A stretch of 64,000 nucleotides of DNA from Trebonia sp963777905. GTDB lineage: Bacteria > Actinomycetota > Actinomycetes > Streptosporangiales > Streptosporangiaceae. The stretch is taken from positions 91,134 through 155,133 of the forward strand of contig CAVZSM010000015.1 in NCBI GenBank assembly GCA_963777905.1. Direction: 5' to 3'. The first letter of the stretch is position 1; the number at the start of each line of letters is the position of its first letter. The notes under the pieces are model-generated. The model saw only the letters and a program-made list of their open reading frames with translations, ran no database searches and was not told the DNA's origin. Positions 41,343 through 50,130 of the stretch are shown here, one piece after another. Made by a program: the position numbers and the translations under genes.

Positions 41343-42835
41343 CCGCCACCGACGTCCCCGACGTCCCCGACGCCCCCCGCGTCACGATCACCCAGTGCAA
41401 CCCGGCGGAACTGCGCACGCTGTTCCTGTTCGAGAAGCTCACGGACGAGCAGCTGCAACGGCTCTGCGCCGAGGGCCACGTGGAGATCATCGAGCCTGGC
41501 CAGGTGTTCCGCGAGGGCGACCCCGCCGAGTGCCTGTACGTCCTCATCGAGGGCACCGTGGTGCTGTCGAGGAACGTCGGCGGGGACGACGTCGAGATCA
41601 GCAGGACCAGCCAGCGGGGCGTCTACGCCGGCTCCTTCCAGGCCTACCTCAGGGACCGGGTGCCGCAGGTCTACCCCAACTCGCTGCGGGTCACCGAGCC
41701 GTCCACGTTCTACGTCCTCGGCGCGCAGTGCTTCGCGCAGATCATGACCGAGTGGTTCCCGATGGCGGTGCACCTGCTCGAGGGGCTGTTCTTCGGCGGT
41801 CAGCGGACCCGCGAGGCGGTCGGCCAGCGGGAGCGGCTGCTCGCGCTCGGCTCGCTGACCGCGGGCCTGACCCACGAGCTGAATAACCCCGCCGCCGCGG
41901 CGGTGCGGGCGACGGCGAGCCTGCGCGAGCGGGTCGCCGGGATGCGCGGCAAGCTGCGGCTGATCGCGGCCGGCAAGTACGAGCGCTCCAGCCTGGAGTC
42001 GATCATCGAGCTGCAGCAGCGCGCCGTGGAAAAGGTCTCCAAGGCGCCCAAGCTCAGCCCGCTCGAGACGTCCGACGCGGAAGACGAGCTCAGCGACTGG
42101 CTGGAGGACCACGGCATCCACGACGGCTGGCAGCTCGCGCCCACGTTCGTGCAGGCCGGGCTCGACACGGAGTGGCTGAACCAGGTGAGCGACTGCGTCG
42201 GCGCGCAGATGCTCGAACCCGCGCTGCGCTGGCTGAACTACACCGTCGAGACCGAACTGCTGATGAACGAGATCGAGGACGCGACGACCCGGGTCTCCAC
42301 CCTGGTCGGCGCCGCCAAGCAGTACTCGCAGCTGGACCGCGCGCCGTTCCAGGTCGTGGACGTGCACGACCTGCTGGACAGCACCCTGCTGATGATGGCC
42401 GCGAAGATCGGCAAGGGCGTGCACATCGTCAAGGACTACGACCGCTCGCTGCCGCCGATCCCGGCCTTCGCCACCGAGCTCAACCAGGTCTGGACGAACC
42501 TGATCGACAACGCGGTGGCGGCGATGGGCGGGACAGGCACGCTGACCATCCGCACGGCGCGGGACGACGGCAGCGTGCTCGTCGAAGTGGGCGACGACGG
42601 CCCCGGCATCCCTGACGACATCAAGGAGCGGATCTTCGAGCCGTTCTTCACCACCAAGCCGGTCGGTGAGGGCACCGGGCTCGGCCTGGACATCGCCTGG
42701 CGGATCGTGGTGAACAAGCATCACGGCGACCTGCGGGTCGAATCGCAGCCTGGCGACACCCGCTTCGAGGTCCGGCTCCCCATCCAGCAAGAACAGCCGG
42801 AACAGCCGGAACAGGCGGAACAGCCGGAACAATAA
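41339..42835 (+). CDS. Cyclic-nucleotide-binding-domain sensor histidine kinase
   Basis: 498 residues. Residues ~12-140 form a CRP-type cNMP-binding domain (LFLFEKLTDEQLQRLCAEGHVEIIEPGQVFREGD, then GTVVLSRN). The H-box is LGSLTAGLTHELNNPAAA (His179), the N-box is VWTNLIDNAVAAMG, and the G-boxes are DDGPGIPDDIKERIFEPFFTTK and GEGTGLGLDIAWRIV, all intact. No membrane helix, so it is cytosolic. It starts with ATGA overlapping the REC-flavoprotein gene and is its likely kinase. The C-terminus is a 9-bp tandem repeat (42791-42832) coding EQP/EQA units. Confidence 0.9.
   Translation: MTATDVPDVPDAPRVTITQCNPAELRTLFLFEKLTDEQLQRLCAEGHVEIIEPGQVFREGDPAECLYVLIEGTVVLSRNVGGDDVEISRTSQRGVYAGSFQAYLRDRVPQVYPNSLRVTEPSTFYVLGAQCFAQIMTEWFPMAVHLLEGLFFGGQRTREAVGQRERLLALGSLTAGLTHELNNPAAAAVRATASLRERVAGMRGKLRLIAAGKYERSSLESIIELQQRAVEKVSKAPKLSPLETSDAEDELSDWLEDHGIHDGWQLAPTFVQAGLDTEWLNQVSDCVGAQMLEPALRWLNYTVETELLMNEIEDATTRVSTLVGAAKQYSQLDRAPFQVVDVHDLLDSTLLMMAAKIGKGVHIVKDYDRSLPPIPAFATELNQVWTNLIDNAVAAMGGTGTLTIRTARDDGSVLVEVGDDGPGIPDDIKERIFEPFFTTKPVGEGTGLGLDIAWRIVVNKHHGDLRVESQPGDTRFEVRLPIQQEQPEQPEQAEQPEQ
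42791..42832. repeat. 9-bp tandem repeat at the histidine kinase C-terminus
   Basis: GAACAGCCG occurs four times (third copy GAACAGGCG) plus a partial fifth unit, ending at the TAA. Encodes an EQPEQPEQAEQPEQ tail. In-frame, so copy-number change would only lengthen or shorten the tail. Confidence 0.85.
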
Positions 42836-42853
42836 CCGCAGGAGGCGTAACCG

Positions 42854-43207
42854 ATGACCGAGATACAGGGCGTCGACCCGTCCGTGCCGCCGAGCGGTAC
42901 CGGCTGCGTCGAGTGCGAAGCGGTTCAAGGCTGGTGGCTGCACCTGCGCCGGTGCACGCAGTGCGGCCACATCGGCTGCTGCGACAACTCGCCGGCCCAG
43001 CACGCGACCCACCACGCGAAGGAGACCGGTCACCCGGTGATCCGCAGCTTCGAGCCTGGCGAGGTCTGGTTCTGGTCCTACCCGGAGGAGGACTTCTACG
43101 AGTCCGGCCCGGAACTCGCCCCGCCGCAGCACCACCCGATGGACCAGCCCGTCCCCGGCCCGGCCGGCCGCGTGCCGCGGGACTGGCGGGCTAAGCTGAA
43201 CCCGTGA
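42854..43207 (+). CDS. UBP-type zinc-finger protein
   Basis: 117 residues. Cys/His ligands follow the UBP zinc-finger pattern: GCVECEAVQGWWLHLRRCTQCGHIGCCDNS, then QHATHHAKETGHPVIRSFEPGEVWFWSY. Bacteria have no canonical ubiquitin, so the domain probably binds another ligand, perhaps a C-terminal peptide. AGGAGG precedes the ATG. It lies 18 bp after the kinase gene and overlaps the molybdoenzyme start (GTGA), so it belongs to this operon. Confidence 0.88.
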   Translation: MTEIQGVDPSVPPSGTGCVECEAVQGWWLHLRRCTQCGHIGCCDNSPAQHATHHAKETGHPVIRSFEPGEVWFWSYPEEDFYESGPELAPPQHHPMDQPVPGPAGRVPRDWRAKLNP

Positions 43208-43803
43208 GCGTTATCTCTCGCGGCTTCCACGGCCGCAGGGGCGGCGACGTGCGGCTGCCCCCCGGTCAGTACCTGGAGCGCGGCTTCCCGGTGCTGTCGG
43301 CCGGCCCGACGCCCCGGATCAGCACCGACACCTGGCAGTTCACGATCACCACGGAGACCGGTGACACGGCCGCCCGCTGGAACTGGCAGCAGCTCATGGC
43401 CCTGCCGCAGGTGGACGTCGCGACGGACATCCACTGCGTGACCAAGTGGTCGAAGCTGGACACGCACTGGCGCGGCGTCTCGCTCGACACCCTGCTCGAC
43501 GGCGTCCAGACGAACGCCGGCTACGTGATGGCCCACTCCTACGGCGGCTACACCACGAACCTGCCGCTGCCGGACATCCGCGACGGTAAGGCGTGGGTGG
43601 TCTACGAGTACGAGGGCGAGCCGCTGCACCCGGAGCACGGCGGGCCGATCCGCATGCTGGTGCCGCACCTGTATTTCTGGAAGTCCGCGAAGTGGGTCAA
43701 CGGCCTGACCTTGATGCTCCACGACAAGCACGGCTTCTGGGAGGACCTCGGCTACCACGACTACGGCGATCCGTGGCGCGAGCAGCGGTACCAGGGCGAC
43801 TGA
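43204..43803 (+). CDS. Sulfite-oxidase-like molybdopterin oxidoreductase
   Basis: 199 residues, the single Moco-binding domain of the sulfite oxidase/YedY superfamily. The molybdenum-ligating Cys is in DIHCVTKWSKLDTHWRGV (Cys78). HGGPIRMLVPHLYFWKSAKWVNGLTLM is the conserved C-terminal core. No Tat signal or dimerisation domain, hence cytosolic. Start GTG 43204 overlaps the zinc-finger gene stop. It is followed directly by a ferredoxin-reductase-like protein that could supply or accept electrons. Confidence 0.88.
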   Translation: MSVISRGFHGRRGGDVRLPPGQYLERGFPVLSAGPTPRISTDTWQFTITTETGDTAARWNWQQLMALPQVDVATDIHCVTKWSKLDTHWRGVSLDTLLDGVQTNAGYVMAHSYGGYTTNLPLPDIRDGKAWVVYEYEGEPLHPEHGGPIRMLVPHLYFWKSAKWVNGLTLMLHDKHGFWEDLGYHDYGDPWREQRYQGD

Positions 43804-44504
43804 TCTGGCGCGTCGCCACCGTCGACGCGACCAAAGACGAGACCGCGACCGCGCGCACCCTCGTGCTCGACGTGCCCGGCTGGCCCGGCCACCTGGCCGG
43901 CCAGCACGTGGACGTGAAGCTGACCGCCGAGGACGGTTACTCCGTGGAGCGCTCGTACTCGATCGCCTCCGCGGCTGACGGGACCCGCCTCGAGCTCACC
44001 GTGCAGCGCATCGCCGACGGCGAGGTCTCCCCGTACCTGACCGGGGATCTCCGGCACGGCGACAAGCTGGAGCTGCGCGGCCCGATCGGCGGCTGGTTCG
44101 TCTGGAACCCGTCCTCGACCGCGCCGGTGCTGCTGGTGGCCGGCGGCAGCGGCGTGGTCCCGCTGATGGCCATGATCCGCGCGGACAAGGACAAGGTTCC
44201 CGTCCGGCTGATCTATTCGGTCCGCTCTCCCGCCGACGTCCTCTACGGTCCCGAGTTGTCAGAACGGGCCCGTGTTTCACCCCTCACCCTCACCTACCTG
44301 TACACCCGTGCCGCGCCCGCGGGGATGCCCGTCGGCCGCATCAACGCGGACATCCTCGCCGCGGCGGGCTGGCCGCCGGACAGCAAGCCGGCCGTCTTCG
44401 TCTGCGGCCCGACCGGTTTCGTGGAGGCCGCCGCCAACCTGCTGGTGGCCGCCGGCCATGACCCCGCGGCGGTCAAGACCGAACGCTTCGGTCCCACCAG
44501 CTAG
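43773..44504 (+). CDS. Ferredoxin/flavodoxin-reductase-like FAD oxidoreductase
   Basis: FNR-type protein: FAD motif RSYSIASAADGTRLELTVQ, substrate-binding GPIGGWFVW, NAD(P) motif VLLVAGGSGVVPLMAMIRA and C-terminal VFVCGPTGFVEAAANLLVAAG. There is no 2Fe-2S domain. The start is uncertain: GTG 43773 overlaps the molybdoenzyme gene by 31 bp, while the family usually begins near IWRVATVDA, where only a CTG (43800) is available. A dispersed GAACGGGCCCGT element (44262) is translated here as ELSERARVSP. Likely redox partner of the molybdoenzyme. Confidence 0.82.
   Translation: MARAAVPGRLIWRVATVDATKDETATARTLVLDVPGWPGHLAGQHVDVKLTAEDGYSVERSYSIASAADGTRLELTVQRIADGEVSPYLTGDLRHGDKLELRGPIGGWFVWNPSSTAPVLLVAGGSGVVPLMAMIRADKDKVPVRLIYSVRSPADVLYGPELSERARVSPLTLTYLYTRAAPAGMPVGRINADILAAAGWPPDSKPAVFVCGPTGFVEAAANLLVAAGHDPAAVKTERFGPTS
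44262..44283. repeat. Dispersed GAACGGGCCCGT element, copy C (inside the FNR-like gene)
   Basis: GAACGGGCCCGTGTTTCACC starts at 44262 and shares the 13-bp core with copies at 20616 and 30131. It is in frame and adds a few variable residues before LTLTYLYTRAAP. Confidence 0.5.
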
Positions 44505-44583
44505 CCGTCGGGGACCTTCGTCCCCGTCACTGCCAGGCCAACGACCCTAGGCACCGTCCCGCGCGCCGCGTGATCGTCAGGGC

Positions 44584-45614
44584 ATGAGCTACCAGCAACC
44601 CAGCGTGACCCAGGGCGCCGCGGAAGCGGCGGAACAAGCGCGGCTTCTCGCCGGCAACGCCCGGTACCTGATCGCCACGGCCGCCCGGGCGCCGTCGATC
44701 CATAACAGCCAGCCGTGGCGGTTCCGGGTGGACGCGGATGCGGTCGAGCTGTGGGCCGACCCCGCGCGCAAGACGCGTGACGATGCGATCGGCAGGGAGA
44801 TGCTGATCAGCTGCGGCGCGGCGCTGTTCGGGCTGCGGCTGGCCGTCCGGTCCCTCGGGTACCTGCCCGTGGTGGACCTGCTGCCGGATCCGGCGCAGCT
44901 GAGGCTGCTGGCCCGGGTGCGGGTCGCCACGGGCGCCCGGGGCATCGCGCTGAACGAGCTGGAGCGGCGGATGCTCTTGGCTGTGCCGCACCGGCACACC
45001 CATCGCGGCCCCTTCCTGGCGGAGCCGCTGCCGTCCGGGCTGCTCGCCGGGCTGCAGAACGACGCGCTGACCGAAGGGGCGACGCTGGTGCTCGTCGGCG
45101 ACGGCCTGCCCGCCGACCGGCTGGCCAGGCTCGCCGCCGCGGCCCGCCGCGCGGACCTGGATCCCGGCGAGCGTGCCGGGATACGGCGGTGGACGAGAGG
45201 CCCGCGGCACCCGGCGCCGGACGGCGTTCCCGCGACCGCCCTGGTCCAAGGGCCGTCAGAGGCAGAGCCAGGACGGCTGCCGCAGCGTGATTTCGACCTC
45301 GGCAGGGACCTGGGCCTGCTGCCGGGCGGCGGAGCGCCCTCCGGCGGCGACCGCGGTCCTGCTGACGGCCGGCGACCGCCGCGCCGACTGGCTGCGTGCC
45401 GGGCAGGCGCTGCAGCGCGTGCTGCTGCACGCCGCGAGCGCGTGGGTGTTCGCCAGCCTGTACACCCAGCCGCTGGAGGACCCGCTCACCCGCGAGCTGA
45501 TCCGCGACCAGCTGAGACTGCCCGGCGACCCGCAGATGCTGCTGCAGTTCGGCCGCGCGGCCACCGCGGCGAGCACCCCGCGCCGCCCGCCCGGCGAGGT
45601 CATGGACCAGTTAG
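44584..45614 (+). pseudogene. Acg-family nitroreductase-like protein gene, frameshifted
   Basis: The first ~245 codons read as an Acg/FMN-binding nitroreductase-fold protein (IATAARAPSIHNSQPWRFRV, ELERRMLLAVPHRHTHRGPF, LPQRDFDLG). Then the frame degenerates into Arg/Pro-rich sequence. From about 45330 the homologous continuation is in the +1 frame: TAVLLTAGDRRADWLRAGQA, LYTQPLEDPL, DPQMLLQFGRAATAASTPRR. That frame lacks a stop until 46114, whereas a TAG occurs in the third frame at 45612, so a second lesion near the 3' end is likely. Acg proteins of mycobacteria are dormancy-linked. Real mutation and sequencing indel cannot be told apart here. Confidence 0.75.
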
Positions 45615-46408
45615 GGGTACAACCCCTCCAGGTGCTCGGCCACGCCGTCGTCGTCGTGGCCGCCGATGACGCGGGTCGCGGCGGCGAGCACGGCCGGGTG
45701 CGCGTTGGCGACCGCGCAGGAGACGCCCGCCCAGGTGAGCAGCGGCAGGTCATTCGGCATGTCGCCGAACGCGATGACCTCCGCGGCGCTGATGCCGCGG
45801 GCGGCCGCGAGCTCGGCGATCGCGCTGGCCTTGCTCACCCCGGTCGCGGCGGCCTCGATGAGCCCCTTGCCGTTGGAGTGCGTGACGCTGACCAGTCCGT
45901 CGAGCACCGGCAGGGCCACCGCGAGCAGCTCGTCAGGGCCGTAGCCGAGGTGCCTGGCGAGCAGCTTGGCGGCCGGCTCGCCGAACAGCGCGCGGTCACC
46001 GGGGCGCGGGATGGTCGCGTTGGCGTCCCAGCTCACCGCCTGGTACAGGTCGTCGGCGGCGCGCCCGTCCGGGCGCTCGACGGCGAGCCCGATGCCGGGG
46101 ATCGCGGCGCGTAGCGCCCGCGCCGCCGCCGCGAGCTGCTCCGGCTGGATCAGGTGCCGCGCGGTGACGGTGCCGGTGCGCATGTCGTACTCGACCGCCC
46201 CGTTGGAGCAGATCGCCGTCCCCCGGTCCCCGAACGTCTCCGCGATTCCCCGCATCACCCGTGGCGGCCGCCCGGTGACCAGGGCGAACCGTGCCCCCGC
46301 CGCCTCCACCCGCGCGAACGCCGCTACGGTGCGCGCCGAGATCGTCCCGTCGCTGCGGACAATGGTCCCGTCCAGGTCGCTAGCCACCAGCAACGGGAAC
46401 GTATTCAC
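45611..46408 (-). CDS. HAD-superfamily phosphatase (Cof type)
   Basis: 265 residues. Motif I is ASDLDGTIVRSDG, motif II VTGRPP, and motif IV AFGDMPNDLPLLTWAG; the cap (LIQPEQLAAAARALRAAIPG) is of the C2 type. Members dephosphorylate sugar phosphates, flavin precursors or similar small molecules. It converges on the broken Acg gene; their ends overlap by a few bases. Confidence 0.88.
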   Translation of the reverse strand: MNTFPLLVASDLDGTIVRSDGTISARTVAAFARVEAAGARFALVTGRPPRVMRGIAETFGDRGTAICSNGAVEYDMRTGTVTARHLIQPEQLAAAARALRAAIPGIGLAVERPDGRAADDLYQAVSWDANATIPRPGDRALFGEPAAKLLARHLGYGPDELLAVALPVLDGLVSVTHSNGKGLIEAAATGVSKASAIAELAAARGISAAEVIAFGDMPNDLPLLTWAGVSCAVANAHPAVLAAATRVIGGHDDDGVAEHLEGLYP

Positions 46409-46469
46409 AATGCCTAGAGCCTAATAGCGCGGACCGCCTAGTCCGGTCGGTGGCTGTTACCCGGGTGGG

Positions 46470-47126
46470 TCAGCGGACGCCGCGCGGGCGGAACTGGACG
46501 CTGATCCGCGGTCCCGTCGTCCGCGTGGACTTGGGCACGGCGTGCTCCCAGGTGCGCTGGCAGCTGCCGCCCATGACGATCAGGTCGCCGTGCCCGAGGC
46601 TGTACCGCAGCGTGCCGTCATTGCCGCCAGTGCCGGTGCCCGTGCCGACGCCGGCCCGCGGCCGGAGCAGCAGCGGGCGCGCGGTGCCCAGCGACACGAT
46701 CGCGACCATTGTGTCCTCGGTGCTTCCGCGCCCGATGGTGTCCCCGTGCCACGCAACGCTGTCCCGCCCGTCCCGGTACAGGCACAACCCTGCCGTGCGG
46801 AACGATTCGCCGAGTTCGGCCTGGTAGTGCTCGCTGAGCCGGTCGCGGCACGCGGCGAGGACGGAATCGGGCAGGTCCGCGTCCTCCCCGTAGAAGCACA
46901 GCAGCCGGGGCACGTCCACCGTGCGGTCGTACATCCGGCGCCGCTCAGCCCGCCACGGCACCCGCTCCGCGAGCCGCGCGAACAGCGCGCCGGATCCGGC
47001 CAGCCACCCTCGCTGCACGTCCACCCAGGCGCCGTGCGCAAGCGGCACACGCTCCGGTCGCAGCCGACCCGGTGCCGGGTCGTCTGCGAGGTCGAGCAGC
47101 GATTCCTGCACGGTAACGACGGTCAT
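46470..47126 (-). CDS. AlkB-family 2-oxoglutarate/Fe(II)-dependent DNA repair dioxygenase
   Basis: 218 residues from ATG 47126 (a second frame start at 47144 adds six residues). Iron ligands: His and Asp in VAWHGDTIG and His in RTWEHAVPK. 2-oxoglutarate-binding Arg residues lie in RISVQFRPRG. Upstream parts (RVPWRAERRRMYDRTVDVPRLLCFYGED) match the substrate lid of actinobacterial AlkB homologues. It would remove alkyl groups from DNA or RNA bases. A 19-nt-loop hairpin separates it from the cold-shock gene. Confidence 0.87.
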   Translation of the reverse strand: MTVVTVQESLLDLADDPAPGRLRPERVPLAHGAWVDVQRGWLAGSGALFARLAERVPWRAERRRMYDRTVDVPRLLCFYGEDADLPDSVLAACRDRLSEHYQAELGESFRTAGLCLYRDGRDSVAWHGDTIGRGSTEDTMVAIVSLGTARPLLLRPRAGVGTGTGTGGNDGTLRYSLGHGDLIVMGGSCQRTWEHAVPKSTRTTGPRISVQFRPRGVR

Positions 47127-47156
47127 GCGAACATGATATCGCACGCCGGAAAAATG

Positions 47157-47197
47157 CAGGTGGCGGGCTTCGCGTCTGGCGCTAGACCCGCCACCTG
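47157..47197 (-). terminator. Hairpin terminator between cold-shock gene and alkB
   Basis: CAGGTGGCGGG (47157-47167) pairs perfectly with CCCGCCACCTG (47187-47197) across a 19-nt loop. It lies downstream of the cold-shock gene on its strand, so it probably ends that transcript. There is no long U-tract. Confidence 0.65.
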
Positions 47198-47242
47198 TTA
47201 AGTGAGTTGGAATGGTCGCCTAGGCGACCGGACGAGCGCCCG

Positions 47243-47446
47243 TCAGACGGCGCGGACCTGCGCGGCCTGCGGACCCTTGGGGCCCTGGGTCACGCTGTAC
47301 TCGACCTTCTGGTTTTCTTCGAGGCTGCGGTATCCATTCGCCTCGATTGCGGAGAAGTGGACGAAAACGTCCGCGCTACCGTCATCGGGGGCGATGAAAC
47401 CATAGCCCTTGTCCGCGTTGAACCACTTTACGGTCCCCTGAGCCAT
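47243..47446 (-). CDS. Cold-shock protein (CspA family)
   Basis: 67 residues, the usual length. RNA-binding motifs RNP1 (KGYGFIAPDDG) and RNP2 (VFVHFSAI) are intact; VKWFNADKGYG at the N-terminus is diagnostic. An RNA chaperone. The ~190-bp region upstream (47447-47639) is unassigned and contains its promoter and probably a long 5' leader, as is common for csp genes. Confidence 0.95.
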   Translation of the reverse strand: MAQGTVKWFNADKGYGFIAPDDGSADVFVHFSAIEANGYRSLEENQKVEYSVTQGPKGPQAAQVRAV

Positions 47447-47639
47447 TTTTGCTACGTGTCCTTCGAGATGAGCCTAGATCCGTGCACTTCGCGCGGATCA
47501 GCGCGGTATACCCGCTGCTAAACGGCAGTTGTATTTGCGATCACTAAAGTCCGCCAACAGCCAACGCTAATCTACCCCATCCGGCGGCAAAGAACGGCGT
47601 CCTCGCGCCGGAAAGGTGTCGCGGCTGCCCAACTGATGG

Positions 47640-49304
47640 TCAGGAGTGCCGTCCCTGCCCCGAGTTCCGCCGGTTGCCGCCCGCGCTCCGCCGTCCCGGA
47701 TATCCGGAACGAACCCCTGCTCCGCCCCGCTGCGACCCCGACTCGGGGCCCGCTCCGTTACCGCGCCACGACCGTTCGCCGGCTTCGCGAGACGAAGGTC
47801 CCGCAGGCGCCAAATCACGTCCGCGATCGCCCCACTGCCCGCGCTGACCGCGATCATCGACCCGACCAGCCCGCTCACCGCGATCATCGAGCCGCCGGAC
47901 GGACCGGTCGCCGCTGTCGTTGAACTGCCGGGCCGTCCGGTCCGCCGGCCCGTGCTGCGCACGCGACGGCCGCCCAGCGCCTTCGGCACGGAATGGGCGC
48001 TGCCGTGGCTTGCCCCTGCCGGGTCGGCCGGTGCCGGGCTGCCGCGCGGCGGGCCGCTCGGACAGCCGGTCCGCCGGCTGCACCAGGTCGGCTGCCCGGT
48101 GGAGCAGCGTCACCCGCTGGGCAGGCGGGCCGGCGATCTCGCGGACCACCGCGGAATCCGGGTCGGCCTCGGCAACCTGCGGGGTCACGCCTGCCTTCCG
48201 CATCAGGTCGCGCACTTCGCGGACCTGTGCCGGTGTCTGCATGGTTACCACCACGCCGTCGGCGCCGGCCCGCGCGGTGCGGCCAGAGCGGTGCAAGTAG
48301 GCCTTGTGCTCGGCGGGCGGATCGGCGTGGATAACCAGGTCGATCCCGTCGACGTGGATGCCGCGGGCGGCGATGTCGGTGGCGACCATGACCCGCACCG
48401 CGCCGGAGCTGAACGCGGCGAGGTTCCGCGACCTGGCGCCCTGCCTCAGGTTGCCGTGCAGTTCGGCCGCGGGGATCCCGGCGGCGGTGAGCTGCCGGGC
48501 AAGCCGCTCCGCGCCGTGCTTGGTGCGAGTGAAGACCAGCGATCGCTTGTCACCGCCGGCCAGCGCCGCGATGACCTCCACCCGGTTTCCGTGGGCGACG
48601 GTGATCACGTGGTGCTCGATCTCGGCCGGGGAGGAGTTCTCGTCGACCGAGTGCCGCGCCGGGTCGGTGAGGAACCGCCGGGCGAGCACGTCGATGGCGC
48701 TGTCGAGCGTCGCGGAAAACAGCAGCCGCTGCCCGTCGGACGGCGTGGCCTCGAGCAGCCGCCGGACAACGGGAAGGAACCCCAGGTCGGCCATCTGGTC
48801 CGCCTCGTCGATGACGGTGATCTCGACGTCCGACAGGTCGCAGTGCCCCTGCCCGATCAGGTCGGCCAGCCGGCCCGGGGTGGCGACGACGATGTCCGTC
48901 CGCCGCTGCAGGGCGTTGACCTGCGGGCCCTGCGAGACCCCGCCGTAGATGGTCGTCACCCACAGGCGCATTGCCTTGGCCAGCGGCTTGAGCACCTCCT
49001 GGACCTGGGTCGCGAGCTCACGCGTCGGCACGAGCACGAGCCCGCGCGGCCGGCCGGCCGCGGTCCGGCCGCCGGCGAGCCGCGCGGCCAGCGGGAGCGC
49101 GAAGCCCAGCGTCTTGCCCGAGCCGGTCTGCGCCCGCCCCAGGATGTCGCGTCCGGCGAGCGCGTCGGGGAGCGTCGCCTCCTGGATCGGGAAAGGCGTG
49201 GTAATGCCGTCGTCGTCGAGCACGGCAACCAGCGAGGCTGGTACTCCGAGGGACGCGAAGGTCGGTTGGCGCACGGCAGAGTTCTCTGCTGGCATGGCAG
49301 TCAA
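47640..49304 (-). CDS. DEAD-box RNA helicase
   Basis: 554 residues. Q-motif (PTFASLGVPASLVAVLDDDGITTPFPIQ), motif I AQTGSGKT, Ia PTRELA, II VIDEADQM, III SATL, V TDIAARGIHVDGIDLVI and VI HRSGRTARAG are all present. The last ~150 residues are Arg/Gly/Ser-rich and low complexity, probably an RNA-binding tail. I use TTG 49304, nine bases after GGAGA; ATG 49295 is possible. It lies upstream of the cold-shock gene on the same strand, a sensible pairing for cold-induced RNA remodelling. Confidence 0.93.
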   Translation of the reverse strand: MTAMPAENSAVRQPTFASLGVPASLVAVLDDDGITTPFPIQEATLPDALAGRDILGRAQTGSGKTLGFALPLAARLAGGRTAAGRPRGLVLVPTRELATQVQEVLKPLAKAMRLWVTTIYGGVSQGPQVNALQRRTDIVVATPGRLADLIGQGHCDLSDVEITVIDEADQMADLGFLPVVRRLLEATPSDGQRLLFSATLDSAIDVLARRFLTDPARHSVDENSSPAEIEHHVITVAHGNRVEVIAALAGGDKRSLVFTRTKHGAERLARQLTAAGIPAAELHGNLRQGARSRNLAAFSSGAVRVMVATDIAARGIHVDGIDLVIHADPPAEHKAYLHRSGRTARAGADGVVVTMQTPAQVREVRDLMRKAGVTPQVAEADPDSAVVREIAGPPAQRVTLLHRAADLVQPADRLSERPAARQPGTGRPGRGKPRQRPFRAEGAGRPSRAQHGPADRTARQFNDSGDRSVRRLDDRGERAGRVDDRGQRGQWGDRGRDLAPAGPSSREAGERSWRGNGAGPESGSQRGGAGVRSGYPGRRSAGGNRRNSGQGRHS

Positions 49305-49454
49305 AAGAAATCGTCTCCAGGACTCGGGGGTGGTCGCACTGACTCAGGTGGTCACGTTGACCGTCTGTCCGGTCACGTTGACTGTGGCGCCACGTCCGTG
49401 GAAACCGATTCGCTCACCGAGCGACCTACTGTTACGTAAGTCTACAGTCTACCG

Positions 49455-49940
49455 TTATCGGGTGACCGGCTGCGCGTGCCGGGGCTGATGCCGCCGCGCG
49501 CGGACTGGTGCCAGGCGCACGAGCGCGTTGTAGGTAACGAGCGCGATCGCCGCATGCATAACAAACAGAACGGCGACCGCCTTCCCGGGCTGTCCCTTCA
49601 TGAGGATGTAGACGTCCGGCAGCCACAGAACGAGCGTGACGAGGACCGCCATCCGGAAGAACATCCACCGCGGCTGTGACGTGATCCTGGTCGTGACTGG
49701 CCAGGCAGCGCAGGCGATGAGCACGCCGATCACGGTCAGCTTGGCGTAGTCACCGAACTGGAAGTGCGCGTACCCCTTGGTGCCAGGGATCAGGGCCTGC
49801 GCGATGACGACGAGGACGGCGTCGGCCAGCAGCGAGCCGACGAGGGACACGACGGTCGCCAGCGCAACCCGTCCAGCCTGCGGCTGCTCGTGGTTCGGCG
49901 CGAAGTCGAGGTGGACGAGCGACATGACCCTAGTGAGCAT
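49455..49940 (-). CDS. Small membrane protein, function unknown
   Basis: 161 residues (an internal ATG at 49925 would give 156). Four hydrophobic segments: ALATVVSLVGSLLADAVLVVIAQAL, LTVIGVLIACAAWPVTT, FFRMAVLVTLVLWLPDVYIL and VAVLFVMHAAIALVTYNALV. The spacing and the P-T-R loop after helix 2 are like actinobacterial DUF6069-type proteins, but I would not press that. The C-terminus is basic. Confidence 0.65.
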   Translation of the reverse strand: MLTRVMSLVHLDFAPNHEQPQAGRVALATVVSLVGSLLADAVLVVIAQALIPGTKGYAHFQFGDYAKLTVIGVLIACAAWPVTTRITSQPRWMFFRMAVLVTLVLWLPDVYILMKGQPGKAVAVLFVMHAAIALVTYNALVRLAPVRARRHQPRHAQPVTR

Positions 49941-50130
49941 GCGGTCAGGCTAGTAGAGCGCGAAGTTCCAGGTGATGCGCACTGCTCAGGGTTCCCTCTG
50001 ACTTCTGCGTCAGCTTCATCACACGACCCTGCCGACCGTGTGGGTTCTTTATGATTGCGAAGGTTTGTCTCTTAATAAGACTGGAAGCCTGACAGGCTGA
50101 CAGCCTTCGGTGCTAGCCAAGGACGTAGTG

